Assembly: GCA_964517115.1 (NCBI GenBank)
Contig: CAZFBE010000001.1
Span: 15,195 to 79,194 of the forward strand
Direction of reading: 5' to 3'
DNA from: UBA6624 sp964517115 [NCBI: uncultured bacterium]
Lineage (GTDB): Bacteria > UBP7 > UBA6624
Length of the DNA: 64,000 bases
This document shows, in pieces, positions 40,224 through 48,919 of the stretch. The position numbers and the translations under genes were made by a program. Position 1 is the stretch's first letter. Every line of letters starts with the position of its first letter. Under the pieces are notes generated by a model, which worked only from the letters and a program-made list of their open reading frames with translations, searched no databases and was not told the DNA's origin.

Positions 40224-41932
40224 TGGATGACAGAGACAAAATTCGCTATGAAGTTTCAATTGTTGATACGATAAGCGAATATACAAAATTAAAAAAGAGT
40301 GGTTCAAGCTGGACAGGGCTTTGCCCTTTTCACAATGATAAGAATCCATCATTTTCCGTAAGCGAAGAAAAGGGGCTTTATAACTGTTTTTCATGTGGGG
40401 CATCTGGGGACATATTTAAATTTATACAAGAAAAACAAAATTTAGAATTTTCTGAAGCTCTAATATACCTTGCAGAAAAACACAATATAGAACTAACGTA
40501 TAGAAAATCAGACTCAACAAGCAAGTCAGATTATCAAATTCTTGAAGACCTTAATGCTTGGGTTGTAAAGATATTCAAAGATACAAATTATGGAAAAAGA
40601 TTTAGAAACTACATGGAAAAAAGAGGATTTGAAGCAGAATGGTGTGTTGACCAAGGGATTGGAGCCTGGCTTCCTCAAGGAGACTTATTCAAGGAATACA
40701 TCAAAAAGAAAAAAATGGATAAAAAAATCTTTATTGACCTTGGGGTTATAAAAAAATCTAATCCAGAAAAAAAATACCAAAATGATTGGGAGTATTTTGC
40801 TGAAAGAGTCTCTTTCCCAATAAGAGATTCCCTTGGAAGGATAAGAGGGTGGTCAGCAAGAACCCTCGATAACAAAAATCCAAGAAAATATGTAAACTCG
40901 CCAAATTCATCTATTTTTAAAAAAAGTGAACTTTTGTACAACTGGCATAATGCAAGAAAGGACAAAGGACCTTTGATACTGTGCGAAGGACAAGCTGATG
41001 TTTTAAGGTTTGAAAAAGAAGGCATAGGAGGTGCTGTTGCACCATTAGGGACAGCCTTTTCAGAGAATCAAGCCTTCATGGTTAAAAGAGTTAAGAATGA
41101 AGCAATCATAGTAATGGACGGAGATGAAAAAGGGGTAATGGCAGCAAACAAAGCAATTGGAACTTTTTTAAAGGCAGGAATCGAGCCCTTGGTTGTAATT
41201 CCCCCCGAAGGCAAGGACCCTGATGAATGGTTAAGAGAGGAAGGTAAGGAAGGGTGGACAGCTGCAAAAAAAGAAAATGCATTGGATTTCAAATTACAAC
41301 AAATAATCAAAGAAGAAGATGGCCTTAAAACTGAAATTTCAAAACAACGTGCAATTGAAAAAATAAAACCAATAATTGAAAATATTGACAAGGATTTTTT
41401 ACAGGATCAAATAATTGAAAAAATATCTCAATCTTTCGTCCTTCCAAAACACTTAGTAATTACAGAGCTGAAAAAAGAAATCCCAAAAAATAAAGAAAAC
41501 CGTAGGCAAGAAAAAAAGAAGTTTGTATCTGAGGAAGAAGAACTCTTCAAATACCTTTTTAAGAATCCGGACAAATGGGATCTAATATCTGAAATATTAA
41601 ATGAATACAATATTAATGAATTTCAAAATGAAAAAATAAGAAACATTTTTTTCGTAATGAATAGCATCAAGTCTGTAAATCCAAAAATTTTAGCAGAACA
41701 GTTAGAAGAAAAAGAGACTTCATTCATGACGGGATCTCTAATATCGGAAGAAAAAACAACTGTTGAGGATGTTGAAGAAATTTTAAAAATATTAATTTTG
41801 AGAAATTTAAAAAAAGAAAGAAGGCTTGTTTCAATCTCGGAAAAAAAAGACAAAATCAAAAAAATAAATGAAATAAATAAAAAAATAAATAACATAAGCC
41901 AAGAAGGAGTTCCGGGATGGAATGAACTCTGA
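40223..41932 (+). CDS. dnaG: DNA primase
   Basis: Synthesises RNA primers for replication. The N-terminal zinc ribbon has the CHC2 pattern LCPFHNDKNPSFSV and NCFSCGASGDIFKF (about 33-69). The primase core follows, and the TOPRIM domain starts GPLILCEGQADVLRFEKEGI (about 251-270), continues with APLGTAFSENQA and the metal acids in IIVMDGDEKGVMAANKAI (about 293-310). EGxxD and DGD are conserved although EGQAD is less usual than EGYMD. The C-terminal helicase-binding part is poorly conserved, as expected. ATG overlaps the rho stop by one base. Confidence 0.96.
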   Translation: MDDRDKIRYEVSIVDTISEYTKLKKSGSSWTGLCPFHNDKNPSFSVSEEKGLYNCFSCGASGDIFKFIQEKQNLEFSEALIYLAEKHNIELTYRKSDSTSKSDYQILEDLNAWVVKIFKDTNYGKRFRNYMEKRGFEAEWCVDQGIGAWLPQGDLFKEYIKKKKMDKKIFIDLGVIKKSNPEKKYQNDWEYFAERVSFPIRDSLGRIRGWSARTLDNKNPRKYVNSPNSSIFKKSELLYNWHNARKDKGPLILCEGQADVLRFEKEGIGGAVAPLGTAFSENQAFMVKRVKNEAIIVMDGDEKGVMAANKAIGTFLKAGIEPLVVIPPEGKDPDEWLREEGKEGWTAAKKENALDFKLQQIIKEEDGLKTEISKQRAIEKIKPIIENIDKDFLQDQIIEKISQSFVLPKHLVITELKKEIPKNKENRRQEKKKFVSEEEELFKYLFKNPDKWDLISEILNEYNINEFQNEKIRNIFFVMNSIKSVNPKILAEQLEEKETSFMTGSLISEEKTTVEDVEEILKILILRNLKKERRLVSISEKKDKIKKINEINKKINNISQEGVPGWNEL

Positions 41933-42616
41933 ATGTGCATATCTTCAATTTTCATAAAAACACTAGATAATTCAATATCCATTGGATTCAACAGAGAAGA
42001 ATCTCCTTTTAGGAAATTTGAATCTCCAAAAATATTTACACATAAAAAAACAAAAATAATTTCAGGAATAGATAAAAAAGCTGGAGGAACCTGGTTCGGA
42101 CTCAATGAAAAAAAAATATTCTGCCTTGTCACAAACAGACATAAAAAGAAATTTTCTAAAAAAATATCAAGAGGCTTGCTTCTTTTAAATCTTCTTTCAA
42201 AAAAAACAATTCGAGAATGCCTTTCTTACGTTCAGGAAGAAACTGAAAGCGACTCTTATGAAGGGTTTAATTTGATATTTGGAAATACCGATAGAGTTTT
42301 TTATGCGAACAATATTACAAAAAATATAAAAGAACTCAAAAAAGGAAACTACTATATCTCAAATCACCTACTGAATGACAAAAACTGCAAAAGGATAAAA
42401 GAACTCAAAAACAAATCCAAAAACCTAAATCACAAGAACTTCAAATCTGAAATGAAAAAAAATTTAGAATCAAAAGAATTGGAAAACAAATATATCCAAA
42501 GGGTGTCTTCGAACGTATTGAAAATCAATCAAAAAGAATCATTCTGGGAATTTTCAAACATCAATGACGAATTTAAAAAATGGCAAAAATTAAATTTGGA
42601 AAAATTATTCAAATAA
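41933..42616 (+). CDS. TANGO2/NRDE-like protein
   Basis: A 227-residue protein of the NRDE (TANGO2) family, an N-terminal nucleophile-hydrolase-like fold with unclear function. It starts with Met-Cys as in the family (MCISSIFIKT), has GFNREESPFRKFESP (about 18-32; NREE where the family has NRDE) and the hallmark GGTWFGLNEKKIFCLVTNRH (about 48-67). The tail after about 130 is Lys-rich and not conserved. The second residue Cys is the predicted N-terminal nucleophile. It begins right after the dnaG stop, and its 3' end overlaps the phosphomutase gene by 12 bases. Confidence 0.82.
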   Translation: MCISSIFIKTLDNSISIGFNREESPFRKFESPKIFTHKKTKIISGIDKKAGGTWFGLNEKKIFCLVTNRHKKKFSKKISRGLLLLNLLSKKTIRECLSYVQEETESDSYEGFNLIFGNTDRVFYANNITKNIKELKKGNYYISNHLLNDKNCKRIKELKNKSKNLNHKNFKSEMKKNLESKELENKYIQRVSSNVLKINQKESFWEFSNINDEFKKWQKLNLEKLFK

Positions 42617-44011
42617 AGTCTTTTTGAAATCATTGATGATTGAAGGAACGTTCTTCTTTTCCGAAGATTCACAATAAACCCTTAAGACAGGCTCTGTGCC
42701 ACTTGCTCTGACCATAACCCAGCTATCTTTATTTAAATTCAACTTTATACCGTCTTCTAAAATAATTTGTTTTTTAGTTATGCCAAACTTCTTACATAGA
42801 GGATTGATATGTTTTTCTGGATCTTTCCTGACTGAATCAACAATTCTGCTTTCAACATTCAGATCCTCTCTTTCATAATGGAAATCTCCATACGTCTTCC
42901 TTAGGTCCTTTCTTAAGTTTCTTAAAGTTTTTTTTTCTTTTATCAAATGTTCTAAAATCTTTAAAGAAGCTAATAGCCCATCCCTTTCTGGGATGTGAAA
43001 ACTAAATCCAACACCTCCAGACTCCTCGCCTGCAATCAATGCCTCTCCGTTGTCTAGATAATCTGAAAGATACTTAAATCCAACAGGGGTTTCAATCAGT
43101 TCGACCTTATGTTTGTTTGCAATTTTGTTTAACCATAGTGACGTTGGAAGGCTTTTTGCAATATTCCCTTTGCTTTCCTTCATGAGGATATCTGCAATAA
43201 TCGCAAATGTTTCTTGAGGCCATAAAACCTCACCTCTTTCATCACAAAGAGCAAATCTATCCCCATCTCCATCAAAAGACATTCCTATAGAGTTTTTTCG
43301 AGAAGCAAGAACTGAATCAGAAAGTATTTTTAAATTTGAAGGAATAGGCTCAGGAGTTACATTTCCAAATGTTGAATCTTTAAAATCCCTGATATATGAA
43401 ATGGTCATATTTCCAGGGTTGATGAAAACGCCTTTGAACAAATCTATTTGAGCACCATGCATAAAATCAACAAAAATACTTCTCTTGGATTTTTTCAAAA
43501 CATTAAAATCAACCAGCTCTTCAATTTCCTCTCTGTAAATTTGATTAAAATCTTGAGGAACATGTGGCCTTAGTCTCTTGTCAGACATATCAAAAACTTC
43601 AGATTCAATTTCAGATTCAATCTGAGAAATTATCTCTGAAGACAAAGGGCCTCCATTTGAGCCTTTTAACTTGACTCCTAAATACGTATAAGGATTATGA
43701 CTTGCCGTAATTTGAACGCCTAAATCTGCTTCTAACTTCTTTACAGCTAAAGATAAACTTGGAGTAGGGCAAAAGGACTGAGAAAAAAGAACATGACAGC
43801 CTTCTGAGATCAAGCACTCTACAGCTATAGAAGAAAAATCCCTAGCCTTAAACCTGGTGTCATATCCAACACAAACATGAGCCCTGCCGTCAACCATATC
43901 ATTTATCCTTCTTCCTACCGAATGCATTAATCTTCTTAGGTTGTTTTCATTAAAGTCAAAACCGATTTCTGCCCTCCAGCCATCAGTTCCAAATTTAATA
44001 GGCGTTGCCAT
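42605..44011 (-). CDS. Phosphoglucomutase/phosphomannomutase
   Basis: Alpha-D-phosphohexomutase. All four domain signatures are present: FGTDGWRAEIGFDF near the start (7-20), the phospho-Ser loop GVQITASHNPYTYLG (about 94-108), the metal loop GMSFDGDGDRFALCDE (about 239-254), the sugar loop LIAGEESGGVGFSFHIPERD (about 329-348) and the phosphate-binding RASGTEPVLRVYCES near the C-terminus (about 433-447). Length 468 is normal. Whether it prefers glucose, mannose or glucosamine phosphates cannot be decided. Its promoter region is shared with the divergent YlbF-family gene. Confidence 0.95.
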   Translation of the reverse strand: MATPIKFGTDGWRAEIGFDFNENNLRRLMHSVGRRINDMVDGRAHVCVGYDTRFKARDFSSIAVECLISEGCHVLFSQSFCPTPSLSLAVKKLEADLGVQITASHNPYTYLGVKLKGSNGGPLSSEIISQIESEIESEVFDMSDKRLRPHVPQDFNQIYREEIEELVDFNVLKKSKRSIFVDFMHGAQIDLFKGVFINPGNMTISYIRDFKDSTFGNVTPEPIPSNLKILSDSVLASRKNSIGMSFDGDGDRFALCDERGEVLWPQETFAIIADILMKESKGNIAKSLPTSLWLNKIANKHKVELIETPVGFKYLSDYLDNGEALIAGEESGGVGFSFHIPERDGLLASLKILEHLIKEKKTLRNLRKDLRKTYGDFHYEREDLNVESRIVDSVRKDPEKHINPLCKKFGITKKQIILEDGIKLNLNKDSWVMVRASGTEPVLRVYCESSEKKNVPSIINDFKKTLFE

Positions 44012-44019
44012 GTTTTTTT

Positions 44020-44039
44020 ATCCTAATAGAGATTATGAT
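44020..44039. promoter_or_regulatory. Bidirectional -10-like pair, phosphomutase and YlbF gene
   Basis: In the 37-base gap, TAGGAT on the minus strand (44020-44025) ends 8 bases before the phosphomutase ATG. TATGAT on the plus strand (44034-44039) ends 9 bases before the ATG at 44049. The second supports the downstream ATG as the true start of the YlbF-family gene over the in-frame ATG at 44010. Confidence 0.4.
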
Positions 44040-44048
44040 AAAGGAATT

Positions 44049-44405
44049 ATGGACACAATTTTTGAAAAAGCCAAGAGCCTAGGTTTAAATTTAGGCCAAT
44101 CCGAAGAAGCGAAAGCTATAAGAAGGGCTCAAGAGTCCCTGGGTAAAGATGAAGAACTCAAAGGTTTCTTAGGCCAAATGCAAGCTTTGCAAGATCAAGC
44201 TTACGGAATGAAAGCAAGAGGAACTGAAATCCCTGATGAGTTAAAGAAGAAAATAGAAGCGGTTCAAATGAAAGTTGAAGCAAAACCAATCTATCAACAA
44301 TTTGTTGCTGCCCAAATGAATTTTGAAAAACTCATGCAAAAAGTAAACAAGACGATTGAAGAAGGAATGAAAGAGGGTGGCGAAAGAAAGATAATCGTTC
44401 CTTGA
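44049..44405 (+). CDS. YlbF/YmcA family protein
   Basis: A 118-residue all-helical protein of the YlbF/YmcA (Com_YlbF, DUF964) group, in Bacillus connected with RNase Y and mRNA processing. The family pattern is visible: MDTIFEKAKSLGLNLGQSEE (1-20), RRAQESLGKDEELKGFLGQM (about 25-44) and a long helix with VEAKPIYQQFVAAQMNFEKL (about 79-98). The ATG at 44049 was chosen for the TATGAT 9 bases before it; an upstream in-frame ATG (44010) lies within the divergent gene's start. The role in this organism is unknown. Confidence 0.8.
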   Translation: MDTIFEKAKSLGLNLGQSEEAKAIRRAQESLGKDEELKGFLGQMQALQDQAYGMKARGTEIPDELKKKIEAVQMKVEAKPIYQQFVAAQMNFEKLMQKVNKTIEEGMKEGGERKIIVP

Positions 44406-44407
44406 AA

Positions 44408-45565
44408 ATGAGAAAATATATATTTATTTTCTTTTTAGCTGTAATTTTTCCATCCTGCTCTAGCCCTTGGGCGAAAAAAGAAAGTTTCCAACTTGATGAA
44501 CTAGAAAAAACAACAGTTGAAAACATAACGATAAAAAGAACTGTTGTTGCATATGGCTCAATTCAACCCCTTATAGAAGTTGAAGTAAAAAGCGAGGCTT
44601 CTGGGATAGTCTCAGAAGTTCTAGTTGAAAAAGGGGATAAAGTACACAAGGGACAAGAGTTGATAAAACTAGACGAAAAATTACTAAAATCAAAACTCAA
44701 TCAAGCCTTGGCAACTAAGACTTCTTCAGAGGCGAGTTTAAAATCCTCAGAGCTTGAATTAGAGTCATCAAGAAGAAATCTTGAAAGAACGAGGGAGCTA
44801 GTTCAAAAAGGTTTCGGAACCCAGGAAGAACTTTTTCAGGCTGAAGAAAGATTTGAAAGGTCGGAATTAACCCTGAAGATACAAGAAGCAAATCTACAAG
44901 AAGTCCTTGAGAGGGTTAACGAAGCTCAGGAAGAACTTGGCAATGCAACAATATACTCCGCCCTAGATGGAACAGTTTTAAATCTACTAGTTGAAGAAGG
45001 CTCTGCAGTCTCTTCTGCAACAGGAGGAATGGGAGGTGGAACTAGTTTGCTTATTGTGGGAGATATGCAAACTATGAAATTCCTGGGCCTGGTTGATGAA
45101 ACTGAAGTCAGCACTGTTGAAGAAGGAATGGATTGCAATATACAAGTTCAAAGCCAGCCAGATTCAACTTTCAAAGGCAAATTGTATAGAGTTTACCCAA
45201 TGGGAATTGATTATGGGGGGATAATTAATTATCAAATAGAAGTCAGGATTGACAATTCGGAATACAAACTTCTTCCAAAAATGACTGGGGAAGCGAGATT
45301 TACTGTTTCTGAATTCGAAACTATTGGACTTCCTGATACAGCTTTAATCTTTGAAGACTCAAAAACATTTGTTTGGAAGATAGATGAAAAAGGAACCCCA
45401 AAAAGAACTCTTGTTACCGTTGGAAAAATTGGTGATGAAAATGTTGAAATTTCATCAGGGGTCTCTCTTGGAGACGAGGTTGTAAATAGGCCTCCAGCAG
45501 ATCTTGAAATGAAGCTGATTGGTTCAAGAAGTGGTCGAGGCAGAGGCGGACCTTCCAAAGACTAA
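44408..45565 (+). CDS. MacA/HlyD-type periplasmic adaptor lipoprotein
   Basis: Membrane-fusion protein of an ABC export system. It has a lipoprotein signal peptide (IFIFFLAVIFPSCSS, Cys near residue 17), a biotinyl-lipoyl-like start (VEVKSEASGIVSEVLVEKGD, about 59-78), a helical hairpin (about 95-185) and a beta-barrel/membrane-proximal part, with a Gly-rich end RGRGGPS. Compared with MacA (about 370 aa) the length 385 fits. It is directly followed by the ATPase and permease genes of a MacB-type exporter. The start is ATG 44408; a TTG 6 bases upstream overlaps the previous stop. Confidence 0.9.
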   Translation: MRKYIFIFFLAVIFPSCSSPWAKKESFQLDELEKTTVENITIKRTVVAYGSIQPLIEVEVKSEASGIVSEVLVEKGDKVHKGQELIKLDEKLLKSKLNQALATKTSSEASLKSSELELESSRRNLERTRELVQKGFGTQEELFQAEERFERSELTLKIQEANLQEVLERVNEAQEELGNATIYSALDGTVLNLLVEEGSAVSSATGGMGGGTSLLIVGDMQTMKFLGLVDETEVSTVEEGMDCNIQVQSQPDSTFKGKLYRVYPMGIDYGGIINYQIEVRIDNSEYKLLPKMTGEARFTVSEFETIGLPDTALIFEDSKTFVWKIDEKGTPKRTLVTVGKIGDENVEISSGVSLGDEVVNRPPADLEMKLIGSRSGRGRGGPSKD

Positions 45566-45571
45566 AAACCG

Positions 45572-46237
45572 ATGTCTTTAATTGAACTAAAAGATATATC
45601 GAAGATTTACAGAACTGGCAAGATAGCTTTCAAAGCATTGAAAAATGTAGATTTGAAAATAGAGAAAGGAGAAAGCCTTTCTATCATAGGGCCCTCCGGC
45701 TCTGGAAAAAGTACCTTAATGCATATCATTGGGTTGTTGGATAAACCAACTACAGGCTCTTACATTCTTGATGGAGAAAATATCAGCAATTTAAATAGCA
45801 ACAAGTTAGCTATTTTAAGAAATCAAAAAATTGGTTTTGTTTTTCAAAGCTTTCATCTTCTCCAAGCAACAACAGCATGGGAAAATGTTGCACTTCCTCT
45901 TGCTTACTCAAGAAAAAACAAAAAAGAAAAGAAAAAACAAGCAATGAAATATCTTGATCTAGTAGGTCTTGAAAGGTGGGCAAACCACAAAAGTAATGAA
46001 CTTTCTGGAGGGCAAATGCAGAGAGTTGCAATAGCAAGATCTCTTGTAAATAATCCAGAAATAATACTTGCTGACGAGCCTACAGGAAATCTTGACAGTA
46101 AAACAGGTGACGAAATTTTAAAAATTCTAGAAGACCAAAAACAAAGAGGCATAACCGTCATACTTGTTACACATGATCACAAAATTGCAAAAAAAACTGA
46201 TAAAACGATTGAAATACTTGATGGAAAAATAAGCTAA
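45572..46237 (+). CDS. MacB/LolD-type ABC transporter ATPase
   Basis: ATPase of the MacB/LolCDE type, which powers periplasmic export or lipoprotein release by mechanotransmission. Walker A IIGPSGSGKSTLMHIIGLLD (about 37-56), Q-loop FVFQSFHLLQATTAWENVAL (about 90-109), signature SNELSGGQMQRVAIARSL (about 140-157), Walker B IILADEPTGNLD (about 161-172). The L-I-H-L-L and N-V-x-L-P elements are subfamily hallmarks. Length 221 is normal. The stop overlaps the permease start by one base (TAATG). Confidence 0.95.
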   Translation: MSLIELKDISKIYRTGKIAFKALKNVDLKIEKGESLSIIGPSGSGKSTLMHIIGLLDKPTTGSYILDGENISNLNSNKLAILRNQKIGFVFQSFHLLQATTAWENVALPLAYSRKNKKEKKKQAMKYLDLVGLERWANHKSNELSGGQMQRVAIARSLVNNPEIILADEPTGNLDSKTGDEILKILEDQKQRGITVILVTHDHKIAKKTDKTIEILDGKIS

Positions 46238-47463
46238 TGGTCATTGAAAATTTAAAATTTGCAGTAAGGGCAATCTTCTCAAAGCCCCTTAGGTCCTTTT
46301 TAACACTCATTGGAATAACGTTTGGTGTTGCTTCTGTCGTAATAGTCACAGGAGTAGGAGAAGGCTTTAAAAAGGACTTTGAAGAAAGCATGGCTGGACT
46401 TGGAACAAATCTTCTAGTAATCTGGCCTGGAAGAGATTATGAAAGTTCTGTTGAGACAAGGAAAAGGGTACAGCCTTTAACAATTGAAGATGCTGAAGAG
46501 ATAGAAAAACTTCCTCATGTTAATTTTGCTGCACCTGAAGTTGGTGCTCGAGAAATTGCAAGAGTTGGAAATAGGAATCTTAATGCTGACATAAGGGGCG
46601 TAACACCAGCTTACTCTTCAGTTAGATCTTATGAAATAGACAAAGGAAGATTTCTATCTCCTCTAGATATAGAAGGGAAAAAAAGAGTTGTTGTAGTCGG
46701 TCCTGCTTTGTGGGAAAAATTACTACCTGGACAAGAGCCAATTGGAGAAAATATAACCTTGGGGGGAGTCTCTTTTGAAATTATTGGTGTTTTGAGTGCA
46801 AAAGAGGGTGGGGGCAGAGATGATGGAGGTTTTTCAAGCGCTGATCAGATAGCTTTAATTCCGATAACAACAGCAAAATCTTTTTTCTCTGGAGGAAAAG
46901 GGGTAGGAACAATAAATGTCGAAGCGAAATCGCTTGGAGATATCGCCCTTACAGAACAGGAAATCGTTGAGCTTCTAAGGAAAAGACACAATATAAAATT
47001 TTCTGAAGGAAATGATTTTGGAATTTTCAACTCAGGTGAAATAGTAAATACAGTTAGTGGATTCATAGAAGGCTTCAACATGTTTCTTCTTGCCATAGGA
47101 AGCATATCTCTGCTAATTGGCGGAATCGGAATCATGAACATTATGCTTGTGACAGTTGCAGAAAGAACTAGTGAAATTGGCTTAAGGAAAGCTCTTGGAG
47201 CACTAAATAGAGATATTCAAATCCAATTCCTTATTGAGTCAATATCTCTTGCTTTGATGGGTGGGCTATTGGGAATGCTTCTTGGTTACCTTGGAATTAA
47301 TGGGATAGCAAGAATTCCAAATTTCCCAGGGGAACCTCAATTCAACATGACTGTTTTTTTCATATCAGCATCAGTTTCAATGTTGATAGGTTTAATCTTT
47401 GGGTTAATCCCAGCAAATCAAGCATCGAAACTAGATCCAATCGTAGCCTTGAGAAGAGAGTAG
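46237..47463 (+). CDS. MacB-type ABC permease with periplasmic domain
   Basis: Permease of the MacB/FtsX-like family, 408 residues: one N-terminal helix (about 17-37), a large periplasmic domain (about 45-270) and three C-terminal helices (about 282-303, 330-360, 372-395). Conserved sequences include KPLRSFLTLIGITFGVASVV (about 14-33), IGGIGIMNIMLVTVAERTSEIG (about 294-315; motif GGIGIMNIMLVSV) and GLIPANQASKLDPIVALRRE at the end. With the adaptor and ATPase it makes a complete inner-membrane part of a tripartite-type exporter; the outer-membrane TolC-like partner is not in the window. Confidence 0.95.
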   Translation: MVIENLKFAVRAIFSKPLRSFLTLIGITFGVASVVIVTGVGEGFKKDFEESMAGLGTNLLVIWPGRDYESSVETRKRVQPLTIEDAEEIEKLPHVNFAAPEVGAREIARVGNRNLNADIRGVTPAYSSVRSYEIDKGRFLSPLDIEGKKRVVVVGPALWEKLLPGQEPIGENITLGGVSFEIIGVLSAKEGGGRDDGGFSSADQIALIPITTAKSFFSGGKGVGTINVEAKSLGDIALTEQEIVELLRKRHNIKFSEGNDFGIFNSGEIVNTVSGFIEGFNMFLLAIGSISLLIGGIGIMNIMLVTVAERTSEIGLRKALGALNRDIQIQFLIESISLALMGGLLGMLLGYLGINGIARIPNFPGEPQFNMTVFFISASVSMLIGLIFGLIPANQASKLDPIVALRRE

Positions 47464-47464
47464 T

Positions 47465-48919
47465 TTGCAAAAAAAACTAGAAACAAGAACCTTTAAAAAT
47501 TTTTTAGGAATTTTTTCAAGCAAACTAACCGGATACATAAGAGATAATCTTTTTGCCTCTAACTTTGGCAGTGGCTTGATTATGGATGCCTGGGGTTTGG
47601 GGTTTGGGTTTCTCTCTTCTTTAAAAACAGCCTTGATTGACATACCTCTTGAATCAATATCAATCCCTATGCTTTCAAAAATTTCAAATCAAAAGGACAA
47701 ACATGAAATTGCAAGTGGCTCTCTTTTAGTAAAGCTGGTAGCCTATTCGATACCTTCTTTAATTTTAGTTTCACTTTTTTCTAAAAATATTGCAACCCTC
47801 TTAACAGCATACAAATCTACAGATGTTGAAGTTTTATCCAGTTTGATGAGAGGCCTTTCAGGTTATTTAGCTGGTGGGATAATAAGCATATGGGCAAGCT
47901 CTGTGCTGAGAAGCCAGGGAAGAATGCTGGCAGCATCTCTAACCCCCATAATCCTCAACATTTCAATAATTGGATTTATCTATTTGATGGAAAAGAGCCC
48001 AGTTGAGACCTTAACTGCAGGGGCAGGATGGGGAGCATGGCTTGGGGTAATTTTTCAACTCTACGCTTTCCATCTTGGAAACAGATGGCCAAAAATCAAT
48101 TGGGCAAACAAGTACCAAGAAGCATTTGAAAAAAAATATCCAAAAGGAGCAAGTATCGGTATCTTCCAAAGTCTCACATTTATCAGCACAAGATATTATG
48201 CAACATCACTAATGAGCGGATCTGTCGCTTGGCTTTATTTTTCAACAAGATTAATACAGGTCCCAAATTCCCTAATTGGAGTTTGCATTGCGCAGGCATC
48301 ACTTCCAGAGCTTTCAAAAATTTCAAACTCAAAAAGTCCAAAATTCTCCAGAGAGTTAGAGAAAGCTTTGAAAATGGGATTCCTTATAGCGCTGCCTCTG
48401 ACAATATATTTCTTTTTTGAAGCAAGTTTTTTCACTAAACAGCTTTTTCAACGTGGAGAGTTCACAGCTTCAGACACAGCTCAAGTTTCCAACCTTTTAA
48501 AAATATTATCTTTGTCTTTGCCTTTCGTGATATTTGAATCAATCCTTACAAAAGCCTATTATGCGATAAATGAACACAAAGAGCTTGTAAAGATAAAATT
48601 TATACAATTCTTAACCTGCCTTTTTGTTCTGTTTTTTTCTTACTATGGAGATTTCCAAAATAAACTGATTGCTGTCCCCTTTTCCTCAATATTCTCAATC
48701 ATCGTAGGTGTTGCTTTTCTTTTGAAAAAATTTAAATTGAACTCAGGAAAAATACTCAACCCTTCAGCCAGGACAAGAAATTTTCTAATTTTCATATTGA
48801 TATCATTTGTAACGTTTGAAGGTCTTGAAGCAGAAATCTTCAACTGGATAAAAATCTCAATATGTGGTTGCGCAATGCTTTATATATGGGAAAATGAAAT
48901 TTTAAAATATGAAAATTAA
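47465..48919 (+). CDS. murJ: Lipid II flippase MurJ
   Basis: MVF/MOP-family integral membrane protein that moves lipid II across the inner membrane, 484 residues with about 14 hydrophobic helices. The N-terminal pattern SKLTGYIRDNLFASNFGSGL (about 20-39; the R-D motif), the Pro/Gly-rich second half of the first block, and the central FAAFxxPN-equivalent region are recognisable, as are the C-terminal helices. It starts with TTG immediately after the macB stop and overlaps murG by 11 bases. Direct neighbour murG supports the assignment. Confidence 0.87.
   Translation: MQKKLETRTFKNFLGIFSSKLTGYIRDNLFASNFGSGLIMDAWGLGFGFLSSLKTALIDIPLESISIPMLSKISNQKDKHEIASGSLLVKLVAYSIPSLILVSLFSKNIATLLTAYKSTDVEVLSSLMRGLSGYLAGGIISIWASSVLRSQGRMLAASLTPIILNISIIGFIYLMEKSPVETLTAGAGWGAWLGVIFQLYAFHLGNRWPKINWANKYQEAFEKKYPKGASIGIFQSLTFISTRYYATSLMSGSVAWLYFSTRLIQVPNSLIGVCIAQASLPELSKISNSKSPKFSRELEKALKMGFLIALPLTIYFFFEASFFTKQLFQRGEFTASDTAQVSNLLKILSLSLPFVIFESILTKAYYAINEHKELVKIKFIQFLTCLFVLFFSYYGDFQNKLIAVPFSSIFSIIVGVAFLLKKFKLNSGKILNPSARTRNFLIFILISFVTFEGLEAEIFNWIKISICGCAMLYIWENEILKYEN

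Noticed and set aside
41623-42132. A 169-codon minus-strand frame across the dnaG/TANGO2-like junction
   Set aside because: It is the complement of Lys/Asn/Glu-rich coding sequence, rich in Phe/Ser, with no start context and no homology features.
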